This document shows, piece by piece, positions 1 through 9,363 of a stretch of DNA of 64,000 nt. The stretch's first letter is position 1, and each line of letters begins with the position of its first letter. The DNA comes from an uncultured Ruminococcus sp. (lineage in GTDB: Bacteria; Bacillota; Clostridia; Oscillospirales; Ruminococcaceae), in assembly GCA_934474025.1 (NCBI GenBank), contig CAKSMF010000005.1, positions 1 to 64,000 of the forward strand. The letters run 5' to 3'. The position numbers and the translations under genes are program-made. The notes below the pieces were generated by a model. It was given only the letters and a program-made list of their open reading frames with translations. It did no database searches and was not told where the DNA came from.

Positions 1-30
1 GACCTGGGAAAGTAAAACGATGCCGGCACA
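1..30 (+). rRNA. rrf: 5S ribosomal RNA, 3' end (partial)
   Basis: The first ~30 bases read CCTGGGAAAGTA followed by a GATGCCGGC end. This resembles the 3' end of Gram-positive 5S rRNA, where a CCTGNGAGAGTAGG-type helix IV/loop E segment is followed by the 3' strand of the terminal helix. Two strong terminators follow directly, as expected at the end of an rRNA operon. Only the 3' end is in the window, so the terminal helix cannot be checked. It could be another structured RNA. Confidence 0.6.
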
Positions 31-36
31 TAATTC

Positions 37-72
37 AATCGGAAGTTGTTTCTTTCAGCTTCCGATTTTTTT
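37..72 (+). terminator. Rho-independent terminator after 5S rRNA
   Basis: A 9-bp stem (AATCGGAAG at 37-45, CTTCCGATT at 59-67) is followed by a run of T to 72. It is the first of two terminators in tandem. Confidence 0.85.
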
Positions 73-88
73 ATTATATAGATATTTG

Positions 89-117
89 GCTGAATATTGG
101 AGTATTCAGCTTTTTTT
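89..117 (+). terminator. Second tandem terminator
   Basis: A perfect 8-bp stem (GCTGAATA at 89-96, TATTCAGC at 103-110) is followed by seven T. Doubling of terminators is common behind heavily transcribed rRNA operons. Confidence 0.85.
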
Positions 118-196
118 ACATTTTAACAAAATTATGTATTATCTAAAGGTTTCCTTTGGTTAAATACTTGAAAATACCGGAAATTTCCGAAAATTA

Positions 197-225
197 TTGA
201 CGTTATAGAATTTAAGTGTTATAAT
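197..225 (+). promoter_or_regulatory. SigA-type promoter for the Wzz-topology gene
   Basis: TTGACG (197-202) and a perfect TATAAT (220-225) are separated by 17 bp. The predicted leader of ~75 nt runs to the GGAGG ribosome-binding site at 299. Confidence 0.75.
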
Positions 226-308
226 TAATGTTGACTGGAGAGGGGTATTAAAAAAATATATACAACTATCTGTCGAAATATATTATATATAATAAAATGG
301 AGGCATAA

Positions 309-1817
309 ATGAACAGTAAAGATGAACGTAATTTAAATATTACGCTTAAAAATCAAGATGAAGAAAAGACTGATATTATAGTTTCTTTGTCTACTATTCT
401 TAAAAAGCTAAAGAAATATGTTTTGATATGGCTTGTTGTAGCAGTTATAGCATTTGTTGCAATATTCGGGGGTACAACTATCAAGACTATCCATCTTAAA
501 CCCACGCTTTCCGCATTGGTAAGCTTTACTTATGACGGAATTGAAAAAGGACTTGACCCATCTGGAAGAGATTTCAATAAAGAAATGATAAAAAATCCGG
601 TAGTTATTGAAAAGGCCCTTACAAAGCTTGGAATTCCACTTGATGAACTTGACGGCATACGTCATGGAATCAATATAGAGGGACTTATTCCGGCAGATGC
701 AATGGACCAGATTCTTACATATAAGAACGTATATGAAAATGCAAATAGTAATAATCTTCAGGCAGCACAGTCAATGTTGAATGTTTCTTATTATCCGACT
801 GAATATAAAGTATTGTTCAATTATTCTGAAACTTCACTTAGTAGAACTCAGGCAGTAGAAGTTATAAATACTATTCTTGAGGAATTCAAGAGTTATTTCT
901 TTGATGTTTATGGTTATAATGAATCTCTTGGTAGTTCTGTAACTGCTCTTGATATTTCAAACTATGATTATTCAGAGGCAATTGAAGTTTTAAAAACTTC
1001 TCTTGATACACTCAGTAAATATGTAAAGCAGATTTCAAATGAAGATACTACACGTTTTCGTTCTTCTGTAACAGGATATACTTTCGATGACCTGTATGAA
1101 GCAATTGAAACTGTAAAATCCATTGACCTTGATAAAGTTTCATCATATATTAATGTAAATAACCTTACAAAGGACAAGAATTCATCAATAGCATATTACG
1201 AATACAGAATAAGCGAACTTGGCAGAAGAAAGACATCACTTGAAGAACAACTTACTTCTGTAAAGGAATCCATAAACGCTTACGAAAAAGATCAGATTAT
1301 TATATTTGGTAATGGAACAGATAACACAGATACTCAGTCAACACAAAAATCTGAACAGTATGATGCTATGATTAAACAAAAGCTTGAACTTACAGATAGC
1401 CTTGCACAGACAAAGCAGAATATAAATTATTATCGTGAAAGACGTGATGCACTTAAAAGCAGTACATCAAATTCAAAAGAGAATATTGAACAGGTTGACC
1501 AACAACTTGAAAATGTAAATCAAAAAATTACTACTCTTATTGATGATGTTAAACTTACTGCTGATGACTATTATGAAAATATTACTTTCCAGAATGCATA
1601 TAGTATACTTGTTCCGGCATCAAATACAGCAACTTCAACACTCAAATTGATTATTAACAATGTAAAAACCCCACTTATACTGGGTGAAGGCGTTATATTT
1701 GTTTTGTATTTTGTAGTTGCTTTTGTTGATGCAATGAGAACAGATGCATTGAACAGAAAACGTAAAAAAGCTTCTGAAGCTGAAAATTCCGGCAACGAAG
1801 AAGAAAACAAAGAATAA
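309..1817 (+). CDS. Wzz-topology membrane protein with coiled coil
   Basis: A 502-residue protein of unknown exact role. It has one membrane segment near residues 37-57, a large predicted extracellular region with Gln/Glu/Lys-rich heptads at about 295-420 that should form a coiled coil, a second membrane segment at about 453-473, and a charged Lys/Glu cytoplasmic tail. This two-TM plan with a long outside coiled coil is that of polysaccharide co-polymerases (Wzz/CapA type), which set chain length of surface polysaccharides. No tyrosine-kinase domain and no glycan genes are adjacent, so that role is inferred from topology only. The ATG has GGAGG 5 nt upstream. The gene stands alone between its own promoter and a hairpin terminator. 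Confidence 0.6.
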   Translation: MNSKDERNLNITLKNQDEEKTDIIVSLSTILKKLKKYVLIWLVVAVIAFVAIFGGTTIKTIHLKPTLSALVSFTYDGIEKGLDPSGRDFNKEMIKNPVVIEKALTKLGIPLDELDGIRHGINIEGLIPADAMDQILTYKNVYENANSNNLQAAQSMLNVSYYPTEYKVLFNYSETSLSRTQAVEVINTILEEFKSYFFDVYGYNESLGSSVTALDISNYDYSEAIEVLKTSLDTLSKYVKQISNEDTTRFRSSVTGYTFDDLYEAIETVKSIDLDKVSSYINVNNLTKDKNSSIAYYEYRISELGRRKTSLEEQLTSVKESINAYEKDQIIIFGNGTDNTDTQSTQKSEQYDAMIKQKLELTDSLAQTKQNINYYRERRDALKSSTSNSKENIEQVDQQLENVNQKITTLIDDVKLTADDYYENITFQNAYSILVPASNTATSTLKLIINNVKTPLILGEGVIFVLYFVVAFVDAMRTDALNRKRKKASEAENSGNEEENKE

Positions 1818-1827
1818 TAACATTATT

Positions 1828-1860
1828 TATCCTCCGTGTATCGATAGTATACGGAGGATA
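1828..1860 (+). terminator. Hairpin terminator or attenuator before potA
   Basis: A long stem (TATCCTCCGTGTA with TATACGGAGGATA) sits 10 nt after the preceding stop. The T-tract after it is broken (ATTTTGAG, then TTTTTTT), so it may terminate only partly and let some transcription run into potA 36 nt further on. No clear separate promoter is visible between this hairpin and potA. Confidence 0.65.
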
Positions 1861-1896
1861 ATTTTGAGTAATTTTTTTATGAAAGGGCTTTGATAA

Positions 1897-2949
1897 ATGA
1901 ATAATATCATAAATCTTAAAAATATTGTAGTTGAATTTGAGGACGGGGAAAGGATTTTAAAGAATATAAATCTTGATATAAAAGAAAAAGAATTTGTAAC
2001 ATTTTTAGGGCCTTCCGGTTGCGGAAAAACTACAACGTTGCGTATTATTGCAGGATTTCTTGAACCCACAAGCGGTGATATATTTTTTGACGGTCAGCGT
2101 ATAAACGGACTTCCACCGCATAAAAGAAATGTAAATACAGTGTTTCAGAGATATGCACTTTTTCCGCACTTGAACGTTTATGAAAATATAGCATTTGGAT
2201 TGCGTGTAAAAAAAGTTTCAGAAAAAGAAATAGTACGTCGTGTAGGTGAAATGCTTGAAATGGTTAACCTTAAAGGTTTTGAAAAGCGTTCTGTCAATAG
2301 GCTTTCCGGAGGTCAGCAACAGCGAGTTGCAATAGCAAGAGCCCTTGTAAATCACCCTAAACTTTTGTTGCTTGACGAACCTTTAGGAGCATTAGACCTT
2401 AAATTACGTAAGGAAATGCAGATAGAATTAAGAAGAATTCAGCAAGAACTGGAATTAACTTTTGTTTATGTCACTCATGACCAAGAAGAAGCCCTTACAA
2501 TGAGTGATAGTATTGTTGTAATGAATAATGGTCATATTCAGCAGATAGGTTCTCCGACCGATATATATAATGAACCAGTAAACGCTTTTGTTGCGGATTT
2601 CATAGGTGAAAGCAATATTGTAAATGGTTCAATGCCTTTGGATTGTGTAGTGGAATTTGCCGGAAAACGTTTTCAATGTGTTGACAAGGGATTTTCACCT
2701 AATGAAACTGTTGATGTTGTTATACGTCCGGAAGATGTAAAAATTATTCCGGCTGAAAAAGCACAGCTTACCGGAATTGTAGAATCAGTAGTTTTCAAAG
2801 GAGTACACTATGAAATGTGTGTTGACGGAGTAGACCACAAATGGATTATACATTCTACTAAATCTTGTCCGGTAGGTTCTATGGTGGGAATGACATTTGA
2901 CCCCGATGACATTCACATAATGAAAAAATCGGAGGAAGACGCTTTATGA
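1897..2949 (+). CDS. potA: Spermidine/putrescine ABC transporter ATP-binding protein
   Basis: This is the ATPase of a polyamine importer; it binds the PotB/PotC permeases on the cytoplasmic side and drives uptake. The 350 residues show Walker A GPSGCGKTT at 38-46, the Q-loop in VFQRYALFPHL, the ABC signature LSGGQ at 136-140, Walker B with LLLLDEP near 157-163, the H-loop in YVTHDQEEA, and a C-terminal TOBE-type region from about 270. The length is normal for PotA. The start has GAAAGGG upstream. It overlaps potB by 4 nt (ATGA), so the two are translationally coupled. It is first in a potABCD operon. Confidence 0.93.
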   Translation: MNNIINLKNIVVEFEDGERILKNINLDIKEKEFVTFLGPSGCGKTTTLRIIAGFLEPTSGDIFFDGQRINGLPPHKRNVNTVFQRYALFPHLNVYENIAFGLRVKKVSEKEIVRRVGEMLEMVNLKGFEKRSVNRLSGGQQQRVAIARALVNHPKLLLLDEPLGALDLKLRKEMQIELRRIQQELELTFVYVTHDQEEALTMSDSIVVMNNGHIQQIGSPTDIYNEPVNAFVADFIGESNIVNGSMPLDCVVEFAGKRFQCVDKGFSPNETVDVVIRPEDVKIIPAEKAQLTGIVESVVFKGVHYEMCVDGVDHKWIIHSTKSCPVGSMVGMTFDPDDIHIMKKSEEDAL

Positions 2950-3752
2950 AACTGAAATATTTTTCTGCTCCGTATCTTGTATGGATGGTAGTATTTATAG
3001 TTGTTCCACTTCTGATGATAGTATATTTTGCGTTTACAACTGATAACGGCGACTTTACTATTAAATATATATCAGATGTCGGACAGTATGCCAATATATT
3101 TGTACGGTCGATATGGCTTTCATTGATTGCAACTGCTATATGTCTTTTGATTGCTTATCCGGTAGCATTTATACTTTCAAGAATGGAAAAGCACAAGCAA
3201 GGTACTATGCTTATGATTGTAATGCTTCCCATGTGGATGAATTTTTTACTCCGTACATATGCATGGATGACTATTCTTGGAAATAACGGAATTATAAATC
3301 ATTTATTAGGAATACTTGGTTTTGAACCCGTTAAACTTATAAATACTTCCGGAGCTGTTATTTTAGGAATGGTATATAATTATCTTCCTTTTATGATATT
3401 GCCGTTGTATTCGGTTATGGAAAAAATAGATAAATCGCTTTTTGAAGCGTCGGCTGATTTAGGGTGTAATTCAGTTACAACGCTGTTTAAAGTTGTTATA
3501 CCGCTGAGTATGCCTGGAATAACTTCAGGTATTACAATGGTATTTGTTCCGGCTATTTCCACGTTCATTATTTCCCGAATGCTTGGCGGTGGTTCTAATC
3601 TTCTTATAGGTGACCTGATAGAAATGCAATTCCTTGGAAACGCCTATAATCCACATCTTGGAGCAGCCATTTCACTTGTACTTATGGTTATAATTCTCGT
3701 GATAATGACTGTTATGAATCAGTTTGACCCTGATGACCAAGTACTTATGTAA
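2946..3752 (+). CDS. potB: Spermidine/putrescine ABC transporter permease PotB
   Basis: One of the two membrane subunits of the polyamine importer. The 268 residues have six predicted membrane segments and the EAA-type coupling loop (ASADLGCNSVTTLFKVVIP, near residue 167), which docks on PotA. The start ATG overlaps the potA stop (ATGA) and uses GGAGG inside the end of potA. potC follows after a few bases. Length and topology match the family. Confidence 0.92.
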   Translation: MKLKYFSAPYLVWMVVFIVVPLLMIVYFAFTTDNGDFTIKYISDVGQYANIFVRSIWLSLIATAICLLIAYPVAFILSRMEKHKQGTMLMIVMLPMWMNFLLRTYAWMTILGNNGIINHLLGILGFEPVKLINTSGAVILGMVYNYLPFMILPLYSVMEKIDKSLFEASADLGCNSVTTLFKVVIPLSMPGITSGITMVFVPAISTFIISRMLGGGSNLLIGDLIEMQFLGNAYNPHLGAAISLVLMVIILVIMTVMNQFDPDDQVLM

Positions 3753-3766
3753 GGGAGGTATTGCAA

Positions 3767-4567
3767 TTGAAAAAAATTGGTAAAATATATCTTATACTTG
3801 TATTATTGTTTTTGTATGTTCCTATTTTTGTGCTGATAGTGTTTTCATTCAACGAGACAAAAAGCAGAAGTGTATTTAGTGGATTCACTTTTGACTGGTA
3901 TAAAAAGCTTTTTCATAACAGGATAATAATTTCATCACTTGTTAATACAATTATTATAGCAGTTATTGCAAGTATTGTTTCTACTGTTCTGGGGACTCTT
4001 GCAGCAATAGGTATTCAGCACATGAAAAAAGTTCCTAAGGCCATTGTAATGAATATAACAAATATGCCAATTATTAATCCGGAAATAGTTACTGGTGTAT
4101 CATTGATGTTGTTGTTTGTATTTTTTGCAGCACGCATGAATCTTGAATTTGGTTTTGTAACACTTATTATAGCACATATAACTTTTGATGTGCCGTATGT
4201 TATTCTTAATGTTATGCCAAAGTTCAAACAGATGAATCCCCATGTATTTGAAGCTGCACAGGATTTAGGGTGCAGTCCGGTAAAAGCATTCTGGAAAGTT
4301 GTTTTACCGGAAATAATGCCCGGTGTTGTAAGCGGTTTTCTTATGTCGTTCACGTATTCGCTTGATGATTTTGTAGTAAGCTATTTCACAAGCGGTTCAA
4401 CATCTCAGACACTTCCGATTACTATATACTCAATGACAAGACGTAAAGTTTCCCCTGAAATAAATGCTCTTTCTACGCTTATATTTATCGCAGTTGTAGT
4501 GATTCTTATAATAAAGAACGTTCTTGAAAACCGTGCATTCAAGAAAAGTTATAAGGAGGTATTATGA
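3767..4567 (+). CDS. potC: Spermidine/putrescine ABC transporter permease PotC
   Basis: Second permease of the polyamine importer, 266 residues, six membrane segments, with the coupling loop EAAQDLGCSPVKAFWKVVLP in its second half. There are two in-frame TTG codons, at 3761 and 3767. The GGGAGG at 3753-3758 lies only 2 nt from the first but 8 nt from the second, so 3767 (protein MKKIGKIYL...) is chosen; no ATG is available. The stop overlaps potD by 4 nt (ATGA), and AAGGAGG inside potC serves potD. Confidence 0.9.
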   Translation: MKKIGKIYLILVLLFLYVPIFVLIVFSFNETKSRSVFSGFTFDWYKKLFHNRIIISSLVNTIIIAVIASIVSTVLGTLAAIGIQHMKKVPKAIVMNITNMPIINPEIVTGVSLMLLFVFFAARMNLEFGFVTLIIAHITFDVPYVILNVMPKFKQMNPHVFEAAQDLGCSPVKAFWKVVLPEIMPGVVSGFLMSFTYSLDDFVVSYFTSGSTSQTLPITIYSMTRRKVSPEINALSTLIFIAVVVILIIKNVLENRAFKKSYKEVL

Positions 4568-5829
4568 AAAAATTACCATTTGTTATGTGTGCTGTCATGG
4601 CATTTTCAATGGTGTCATGTACTTCCAATTCATCAAAGAACGTCATTGACGATGAAGAAGAAACTTCCGTACAGACTCTTAATATTTCCGATATGGATTA
4701 TTATACAAAGTTCAAGGATAAAGGAATTTCTATAAACGTTTACAACTGGGGAGAATATATTTCCACTGGTGCAGAAGAGGGAACGCTTGATGTAAATTCA
4801 GAATTTGAAAAGCTTACCGGAATAAAAGTAAATTATACAAACTATGCTACAAATGAGGAGTTATACGCAAAATTAAAAGGTGGCGGTGCAACTTATGATG
4901 TAATTATTCCGTCTGATTATATGATTAGCAAAATGATTAAAGAAAATCTTATCCAACCGCTTGACATGAATAATATTCCGAATTTCGAGTATATTATGGA
5001 GAATTTTCGTAATCAGGCATATGACCCCGAAAATGCTTATAGCGTTCCGTATACGTGGGGAACTGTTGGAATAATTTACAATAAATCAATAATAGATATA
5101 AATCCGGAAGACGTTGACTGGGATTTGCTTTGGAATGAGGATTACACAGACCAGATACTTATGTTTGATAATCCACGTGACGCTTTTGCAATCGGTGAGC
5201 TTATGATGGGATATTCACTGAATACTGAAAGTTCTGAAGAACTTGAAAACGTTGCCAGAAAGCTTACCCAGCAGAAAAAAATAGTACAAGCTTATGTAAT
5301 GGACGAAATTTTTGATAAAATGGGTGCTGGTGATGCTTTGATAGCTCCGTATTATGCCGGAGATGCTCTTACTATTCTTGAAGAAAATGAAGATTTGGAC
5401 TTTGTTGTTCCAAAAAGCGGAACTAATCTTTTTATTGATGCAATGTGTATACCGACATCTGCCCGTCAAAAAGAAGCTGCCGAAATGTATATAAATTTCA
5501 TGTGCGAACCGGATATAGCTTTTGCAAATATTGATTATATATGTTATTCTACTCCGCATCAGAAAGCTTATGATATGCTTGATGAAGATATAAGAGAAAG
5601 CCATATTTCTTATCCGGATAGTGATTTCATAGCAAATAAGACTTCTGTTTTTGTAAACCTTTCCGATGATGCAAATCTTAAAATGCAGAATTTATGGACT
5701 GAAATGAAATCCGCTGAAGACGAAACTACTAACAAATGGCTTGTACCGATATTTCTTATATTATGTATACTGATTATAGGAATTGTTCTTATAAGACGTA
5801 GCATAAAAGCTAAAAAAGATATTTTCTAA
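4564..5829 (+). CDS. potD: Spermidine/putrescine-binding protein with extra C-terminal anchor
   Basis: The extracellular polyamine-binding subunit that hands substrate to PotB/PotC. The N-terminus is a lipoprotein signal with lipobox MVSC (Cys19). The bacterial solute-binding fold follows, starting with VYNWGEYI, a signature of PotD/PotF proteins. At 421 residues it is some 60 longer than usual. The excess includes a second membrane segment near residues 391-411 (WLVPIFLILCILIIGIVLI) followed by a basic tail RRSIKAKKD. The protein thus appears to be attached at both ends, by lipid and by a C-terminal helix, which is unusual for a binding protein. It is last of potABCD. Confidence 0.9.
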   Translation: MKKLPFVMCAVMAFSMVSCTSNSSKNVIDDEEETSVQTLNISDMDYYTKFKDKGISINVYNWGEYISTGAEEGTLDVNSEFEKLTGIKVNYTNYATNEELYAKLKGGGATYDVIIPSDYMISKMIKENLIQPLDMNNIPNFEYIMENFRNQAYDPENAYSVPYTWGTVGIIYNKSIIDINPEDVDWDLLWNEDYTDQILMFDNPRDAFAIGELMMGYSLNTESSEELENVARKLTQQKKIVQAYVMDEIFDKMGAGDALIAPYYAGDALTILEENEDLDFVVPKSGTNLFIDAMCIPTSARQKEAAEMYINFMCEPDIAFANIDYICYSTPHQKAYDMLDEDIRESHISYPDSDFIANKTSVFVNLSDDANLKMQNLWTEMKSAEDETTNKWLVPIFLILCILIIGIVLIRRSIKAKKDIF

Positions 5830-5844
5830 GGTGATGATTAAAAA

Positions 5845-6801
5845 TTGTTTGTTGAAAATTTAATATTCAGTCTTAATGCAACAGTTCCGGTTTTTATGAT
5901 GATGGTATTTGGGTGGTTTGTGCGAAAAGTAAATTTACTGGACGACCATTCAACAGCACAGATAAATAAGTTTGTTTTTAGGACACTTCTTCCGGCATTG
6001 CTGTTCATGGATTTGTCAACTGCCGATTTTGTAAAAGTATGGGATAGCAAGCTTGTTGTATTTTGTATGACTGTAACTCTTATGAGTGTTGCAATAGCTT
6101 TTTTGTATTCGATATTTCATAAGGATAAGTCGGAACGTGGCGAAATTATTCAGGCATCTTACAGAAGCAGTGCAGCCATTCTTGGAATAGCTTTTGTAAA
6201 AAACATATACGGTGAAGCTACTATGGCAGGACTTATGATTGTAGGAACAGTTCCGATTTATAATATAATAGCTGTTATAACATTGTCATTGACTTCACCT
6301 GATAAGAGTAATATCAAATCCGGAAAACAGCTTTTTGTTACTACCATGAAAGGAATTATTACTAATCCTATTATTCTCGGAATTGTTGCAGGAATTATAT
6401 GGTCGTTGCTTAAAATTCCACAGCCGGTCATTTTATCAAAATCTATTTCATATCTTGCAAATATGGCAACTCCATTGTCATTGATAGCTTTGGGAGCGTC
6501 ATTCAAAATGGAGGACATTAAGGGAAAAGTTCCGTTAACTCTTGGAATAGTTTTTATAAAGCTTATATTATTCTGTGCATTGTTTTTGCCGGTTGCTGTT
6601 AAACTTGGTTTCAGAGACGAAAAGCTTATTGCAATACTCGTTATGCTCGGAAGTGCTACAACAGGAAGTTGTTTTATAATGTCAAAAAATTTCGGTCATA
6701 AAGGTTCAATAACGGCATTTTCAGTTATGCTTACAACGTTGTGCAGTGCATTTACGCTTACAATGTGGTTGTTTATTCTTAAAACACTTAATTATATATG
6801 A
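5845..6801 (+). CDS. AEC-family transporter (auxin efflux carrier-like permease)
   Basis: A 318-residue integral membrane protein with about ten hydrophobic segments in two halves, starting VPVFMMMVFGWFVRK and carrying an LIALGASF-type motif in the middle. Bacterial AEC proteins export or exchange small organic acids (malate, for example); the substrate here cannot be read from sequence. The TTG start is set by AAGGTGATG 8 nt upstream. It begins only 15 nt after potD, so it may be co-transcribed with the polyamine genes. No terminator separates it from potD. Confidence 0.85.
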   Translation: MFVENLIFSLNATVPVFMMMVFGWFVRKVNLLDDHSTAQINKFVFRTLLPALLFMDLSTADFVKVWDSKLVVFCMTVTLMSVAIAFLYSIFHKDKSERGEIIQASYRSSAAILGIAFVKNIYGEATMAGLMIVGTVPIYNIIAVITLSLTSPDKSNIKSGKQLFVTTMKGIITNPIILGIVAGIIWSLLKIPQPVILSKSISYLANMATPLSLIALGASFKMEDIKGKVPLTLGIVFIKLILFCALFLPVAVKLGFRDEKLIAILVMLGSATTGSCFIMSKNFGHKGSITAFSVMLTTLCSAFTLTMWLFILKTLNYI

Positions 6802-6828
6802 TTGACTGAAAAATTTTCCTTAAAACTC

Positions 6829-6857
6829 TTGCAATATAGCTTTTGCTATGCTATAAT
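6829..6857 (+). promoter_or_regulatory. SigA-type promoter for secG
   Basis: TTGCAA (6829-6834), a 17-bp spacer and TATAAT (6852-6857). The transcript would start about 25 nt before the secG ribosome-binding site. Confidence 0.75.
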
Positions 6858-6890
6858 AATAAATATATCTGATATTCAGGAGGTTTGAAA

Positions 6891-7151
6891 ATGGGTGCTT
6901 TAGAAATCGCAGGAGGTGTTATAATACTCCTCGTTTGCGTGGTAACTATTGTTGTATGTCTTTCACAGGACCAAAAAACTCAGGACAGTATGACAGCTGC
7001 TTTAACAGGTTCAAGTGCAGAATCTTTCTATGACAAGAATCAAGGCAGGTCAAAAGAAGCTATTCTCAATAAGATAACAAGAGCTTTAGCTATTGTTCTT
7101 TTTGTTGCTGTTCTTGCTGTTAATATTATCCCGATATTTACTGACAAGTAA
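6891..7151 (+). CDS. secG: Preprotein translocase subunit SecG
   Basis: Small membrane subunit of the SecYEG protein-export channel. The 86 residues have two membrane segments (about 5-25 and 63-82) joined by a polar loop with SSAESFYDKNQGRSKEAILNK, which matches the SecG family pattern. ATG 6891 is chosen over the in-frame TTG at 6885 because AGGAGG (6878-6883) is 7 nt from the ATG and touches the TTG. It has its own promoter and terminator and lies directly before rnr, the standard secG-rnr arrangement of Firmicutes. Confidence 0.9.
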   Translation: MGALEIAGGVIILLVCVVTIVVCLSQDQKTQDSMTAALTGSSAESFYDKNQGRSKEAILNKITRALAIVLFVAVLAVNIIPIFTDK

Positions 7152-7162
7152 TAATTTACATC

Positions 7163-7198
7163 GCCCTGTGACAAACTAAGTCATAGGGCAATATTTTT
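7163..7198 (+). terminator. Terminator between secG and rnr
   Basis: A 10-bp stem (GCCCTGTGAC at 7163-7172, GTCATAGGGC at 7180-7189, one G-T pair) is followed by a T-run. Confidence 0.8.
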
Positions 7199-7214
7199 TA
7201 TAAAAGGAGATTAT

Positions 7215-9359
7215 ATGAAAAAGAAAAATACTTCACAAAAAACTGATGTTGCAACTTTTAAAAAGAAAATCATAACATTTTTGCAGACAAATAACAAAAA
7301 AACTATTCCGATAAGCGAACTTGAAACTAAATGCCGTTCCAAAAAACAGGGACATGAAAATTTCATGAATGCCTTTGATGAATTACGGACAGACGGCATT
7401 ATAACAGTTCGTAAAGGAATGAAAGTCGGTTTGTGTTCAAGACTGAATATGTATCCGGCTACTGTTACAAAGTTAAGCAGAACTTTTGGTTTTGCAAAGA
7501 CTGATGACGGAATTGAATATTTTATACCCGGTAAATGTATGCTTGGTGCTATGCCTGATGACCGTGTGCTTATTTCGGATATTCCCTCACGTTCCGGAGA
7601 ACCTGAAGGAGAAGTTATTGATATTATTAAATTCGGAAGTTCTGTAATGACAGGTAAAGTTGAATTTATAGACGGAAAATATTATCTTGTTCCGGATACA
7701 GCATCAAAAAATCACATAACCATTGTAAAGGAAGATAGTGTTAAATTCAATAATGGTGAAAAGGTTCTTGCAGAAATAGTTTTCAGAGGAAGAAGACATT
7801 CAGAACATAAAGTAAAAATAACATCTGTTTTCGGACACTCCGAACAGGCATCATCTTGTGCAAAGTCTATTTTAATGATTCATGGAGCTCCCGACGAATT
7901 TCCGGAAGAAGTTCTAAAAGAAGCAAGAAAAATTGCAGAGGGAGGAGTACAGGAATATTGTTTCAATAATCGTGAAAACCTTTGTAATATGAATATTTTT
8001 ACAATAGACGGTGCAGAATCCAAAGACCTTGACGACGCTGTTTCAGTAGAAAAAACTGATTACGGCTATTTGTTAGGAGTTCATATTGCGGACGTTTCAC
8101 ACTATGTAAGAGGAAACAGCAATCTTGACAAAGAAGCCATGAAACGTGGTACAAGTATTTATTATGCTGATAAAGTTGTGCCAATGCTTCCTAAAGAACT
8201 CTCTAATGGTATATGTTCATTGAATCCGAATGAAAACAGACTTACACTTTCAGCATTCATAAAGCTTGATAATGAGGGCGAAATTATTTCATACAGATTT
8301 TGTAAAAGTGTTATATGTTCACGGGTTAAGGGAGTTTATTCTGAAATAAACAGTATTCTTGACGGTTCTGAAAGTGCCGAAATTGCTGAAAAGTATTCAG
8401 CAGTAAGAAATGAAATTTTTCTTATGAATGAATTGGCAGATATTCTTATAGAAAAGAAAAAACGCCGTCACGCTCCCGAACTTGAAACAACTGAAAGCAA
8501 ACTTGTTATTGATGAAAATGGTATATGCTGTGCAGTAATTCCCCGCCAGCGTGGAAAATCAGAAGAAATTATAGAAGAATTCATGTTGACTGCAAATGAA
8601 GCTGCTGCAAAGTTGGCACGTGAAAAGAAAGTTCCGTTTGTTTATAGAATACATGAAGCTCCTCCAGAAAGCAAAATAGAAACTTTACATGAAATTTTAC
8701 CAAAACTTGGCTTTGATTGTCCGCATTTTACGGAATTCAAACCGGTTCATGCGTCAAGGATTCTTGAAAGTGCAAAAGGTACTGATAAATTTGAGGCTGT
8801 AAACTTGCTTGTATTGCGTTCCATGTCAAAGGCAAAGTATTCTGTTGAACCGGTCGGACATTTCGGACTGGTATTAGATGATTATGCACATTTTACATCA
8901 CCTATAAGACGTTATCCGGATTTAGCTATTCACCGTATTATAACGGATATTCTCGCAGGTTATAATAATGAATGGCTTAATAAACGTTATTCCGGCTTTG
9001 CAATGAACTCCGCTGAACGTTCTTCTGATGCGGAAATCAGAGCCATAACAATTGAACGTGAATGTGAGGATTGTTACAAAGCTGAATACATGAAATCACA
9101 TATAGGTGAAACTTTTACAGCACGTATTTCCGGAGTAACAGAGTTTGGATTTTATGTACAATTGCCGGATACTGTTGAAGGACTCGTTCATATAAGAACG
9201 CTTCCGGAGGGTGAATATGATTATTCTGAACCGGTTTCACTTACTGAACGTTTCAGCGGTGTTTCCTATATTCTCGGACAAACTGTACAGGTAATATGTT
9301 CTGCTGTCAATGTAAGTGACGGAATTATTGATTTTGTTCTTGACGATGATGAGGAATGA
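7215..9359 (+). CDS. rnr: Ribonuclease R
   Basis: A processive 3'-to-5' exoribonuclease that degrades structured RNA, including rRNA fragments and stalled mRNA. The 714 residues show a basic N-terminal winged-helix region, cold-shock/OB domains (about 70-230), the RNB catalytic domain with the acidic cluster DGAESKDLDDAV at 265-276, HYVRGNSNLDKEA after it, HFTSPIRRYPDL near 560, and an S1 domain at about 630-710 (FGFYVQL). The size is normal for the family. The start has AAAGGAG upstream. Its usual partner smpB does not follow; a lipoprotein gene does. Confidence 0.95.
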   Translation: MKKKNTSQKTDVATFKKKIITFLQTNNKKTIPISELETKCRSKKQGHENFMNAFDELRTDGIITVRKGMKVGLCSRLNMYPATVTKLSRTFGFAKTDDGIEYFIPGKCMLGAMPDDRVLISDIPSRSGEPEGEVIDIIKFGSSVMTGKVEFIDGKYYLVPDTASKNHITIVKEDSVKFNNGEKVLAEIVFRGRRHSEHKVKITSVFGHSEQASSCAKSILMIHGAPDEFPEEVLKEARKIAEGGVQEYCFNNRENLCNMNIFTIDGAESKDLDDAVSVEKTDYGYLLGVHIADVSHYVRGNSNLDKEAMKRGTSIYYADKVVPMLPKELSNGICSLNPNENRLTLSAFIKLDNEGEIISYRFCKSVICSRVKGVYSEINSILDGSESAEIAEKYSAVRNEIFLMNELADILIEKKKRRHAPELETTESKLVIDENGICCAVIPRQRGKSEEIIEEFMLTANEAAAKLAREKKVPFVYRIHEAPPESKIETLHEILPKLGFDCPHFTEFKPVHASRILESAKGTDKFEAVNLLVLRSMSKAKYSVEPVGHFGLVLDDYAHFTSPIRRYPDLAIHRIITDILAGYNNEWLNKRYSGFAMNSAERSSDAEIRAITIERECEDCYKAEYMKSHIGETFTARISGVTEFGFYVQLPDTVEGLVHIRTLPEGEYDYSEPVSLTERFSGVSYILGQTVQVICSAVNVSDGIIDFVLDDDEE

Positions 9360-9363
9360 TATT

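Noticed and set aside
5215..5604. 129-codon frame opposite potD
   Set aside because: It lies wholly inside potD on the other strand, has no ribosome site and is rich in Phe, Ile and Ser as antisense frames are.
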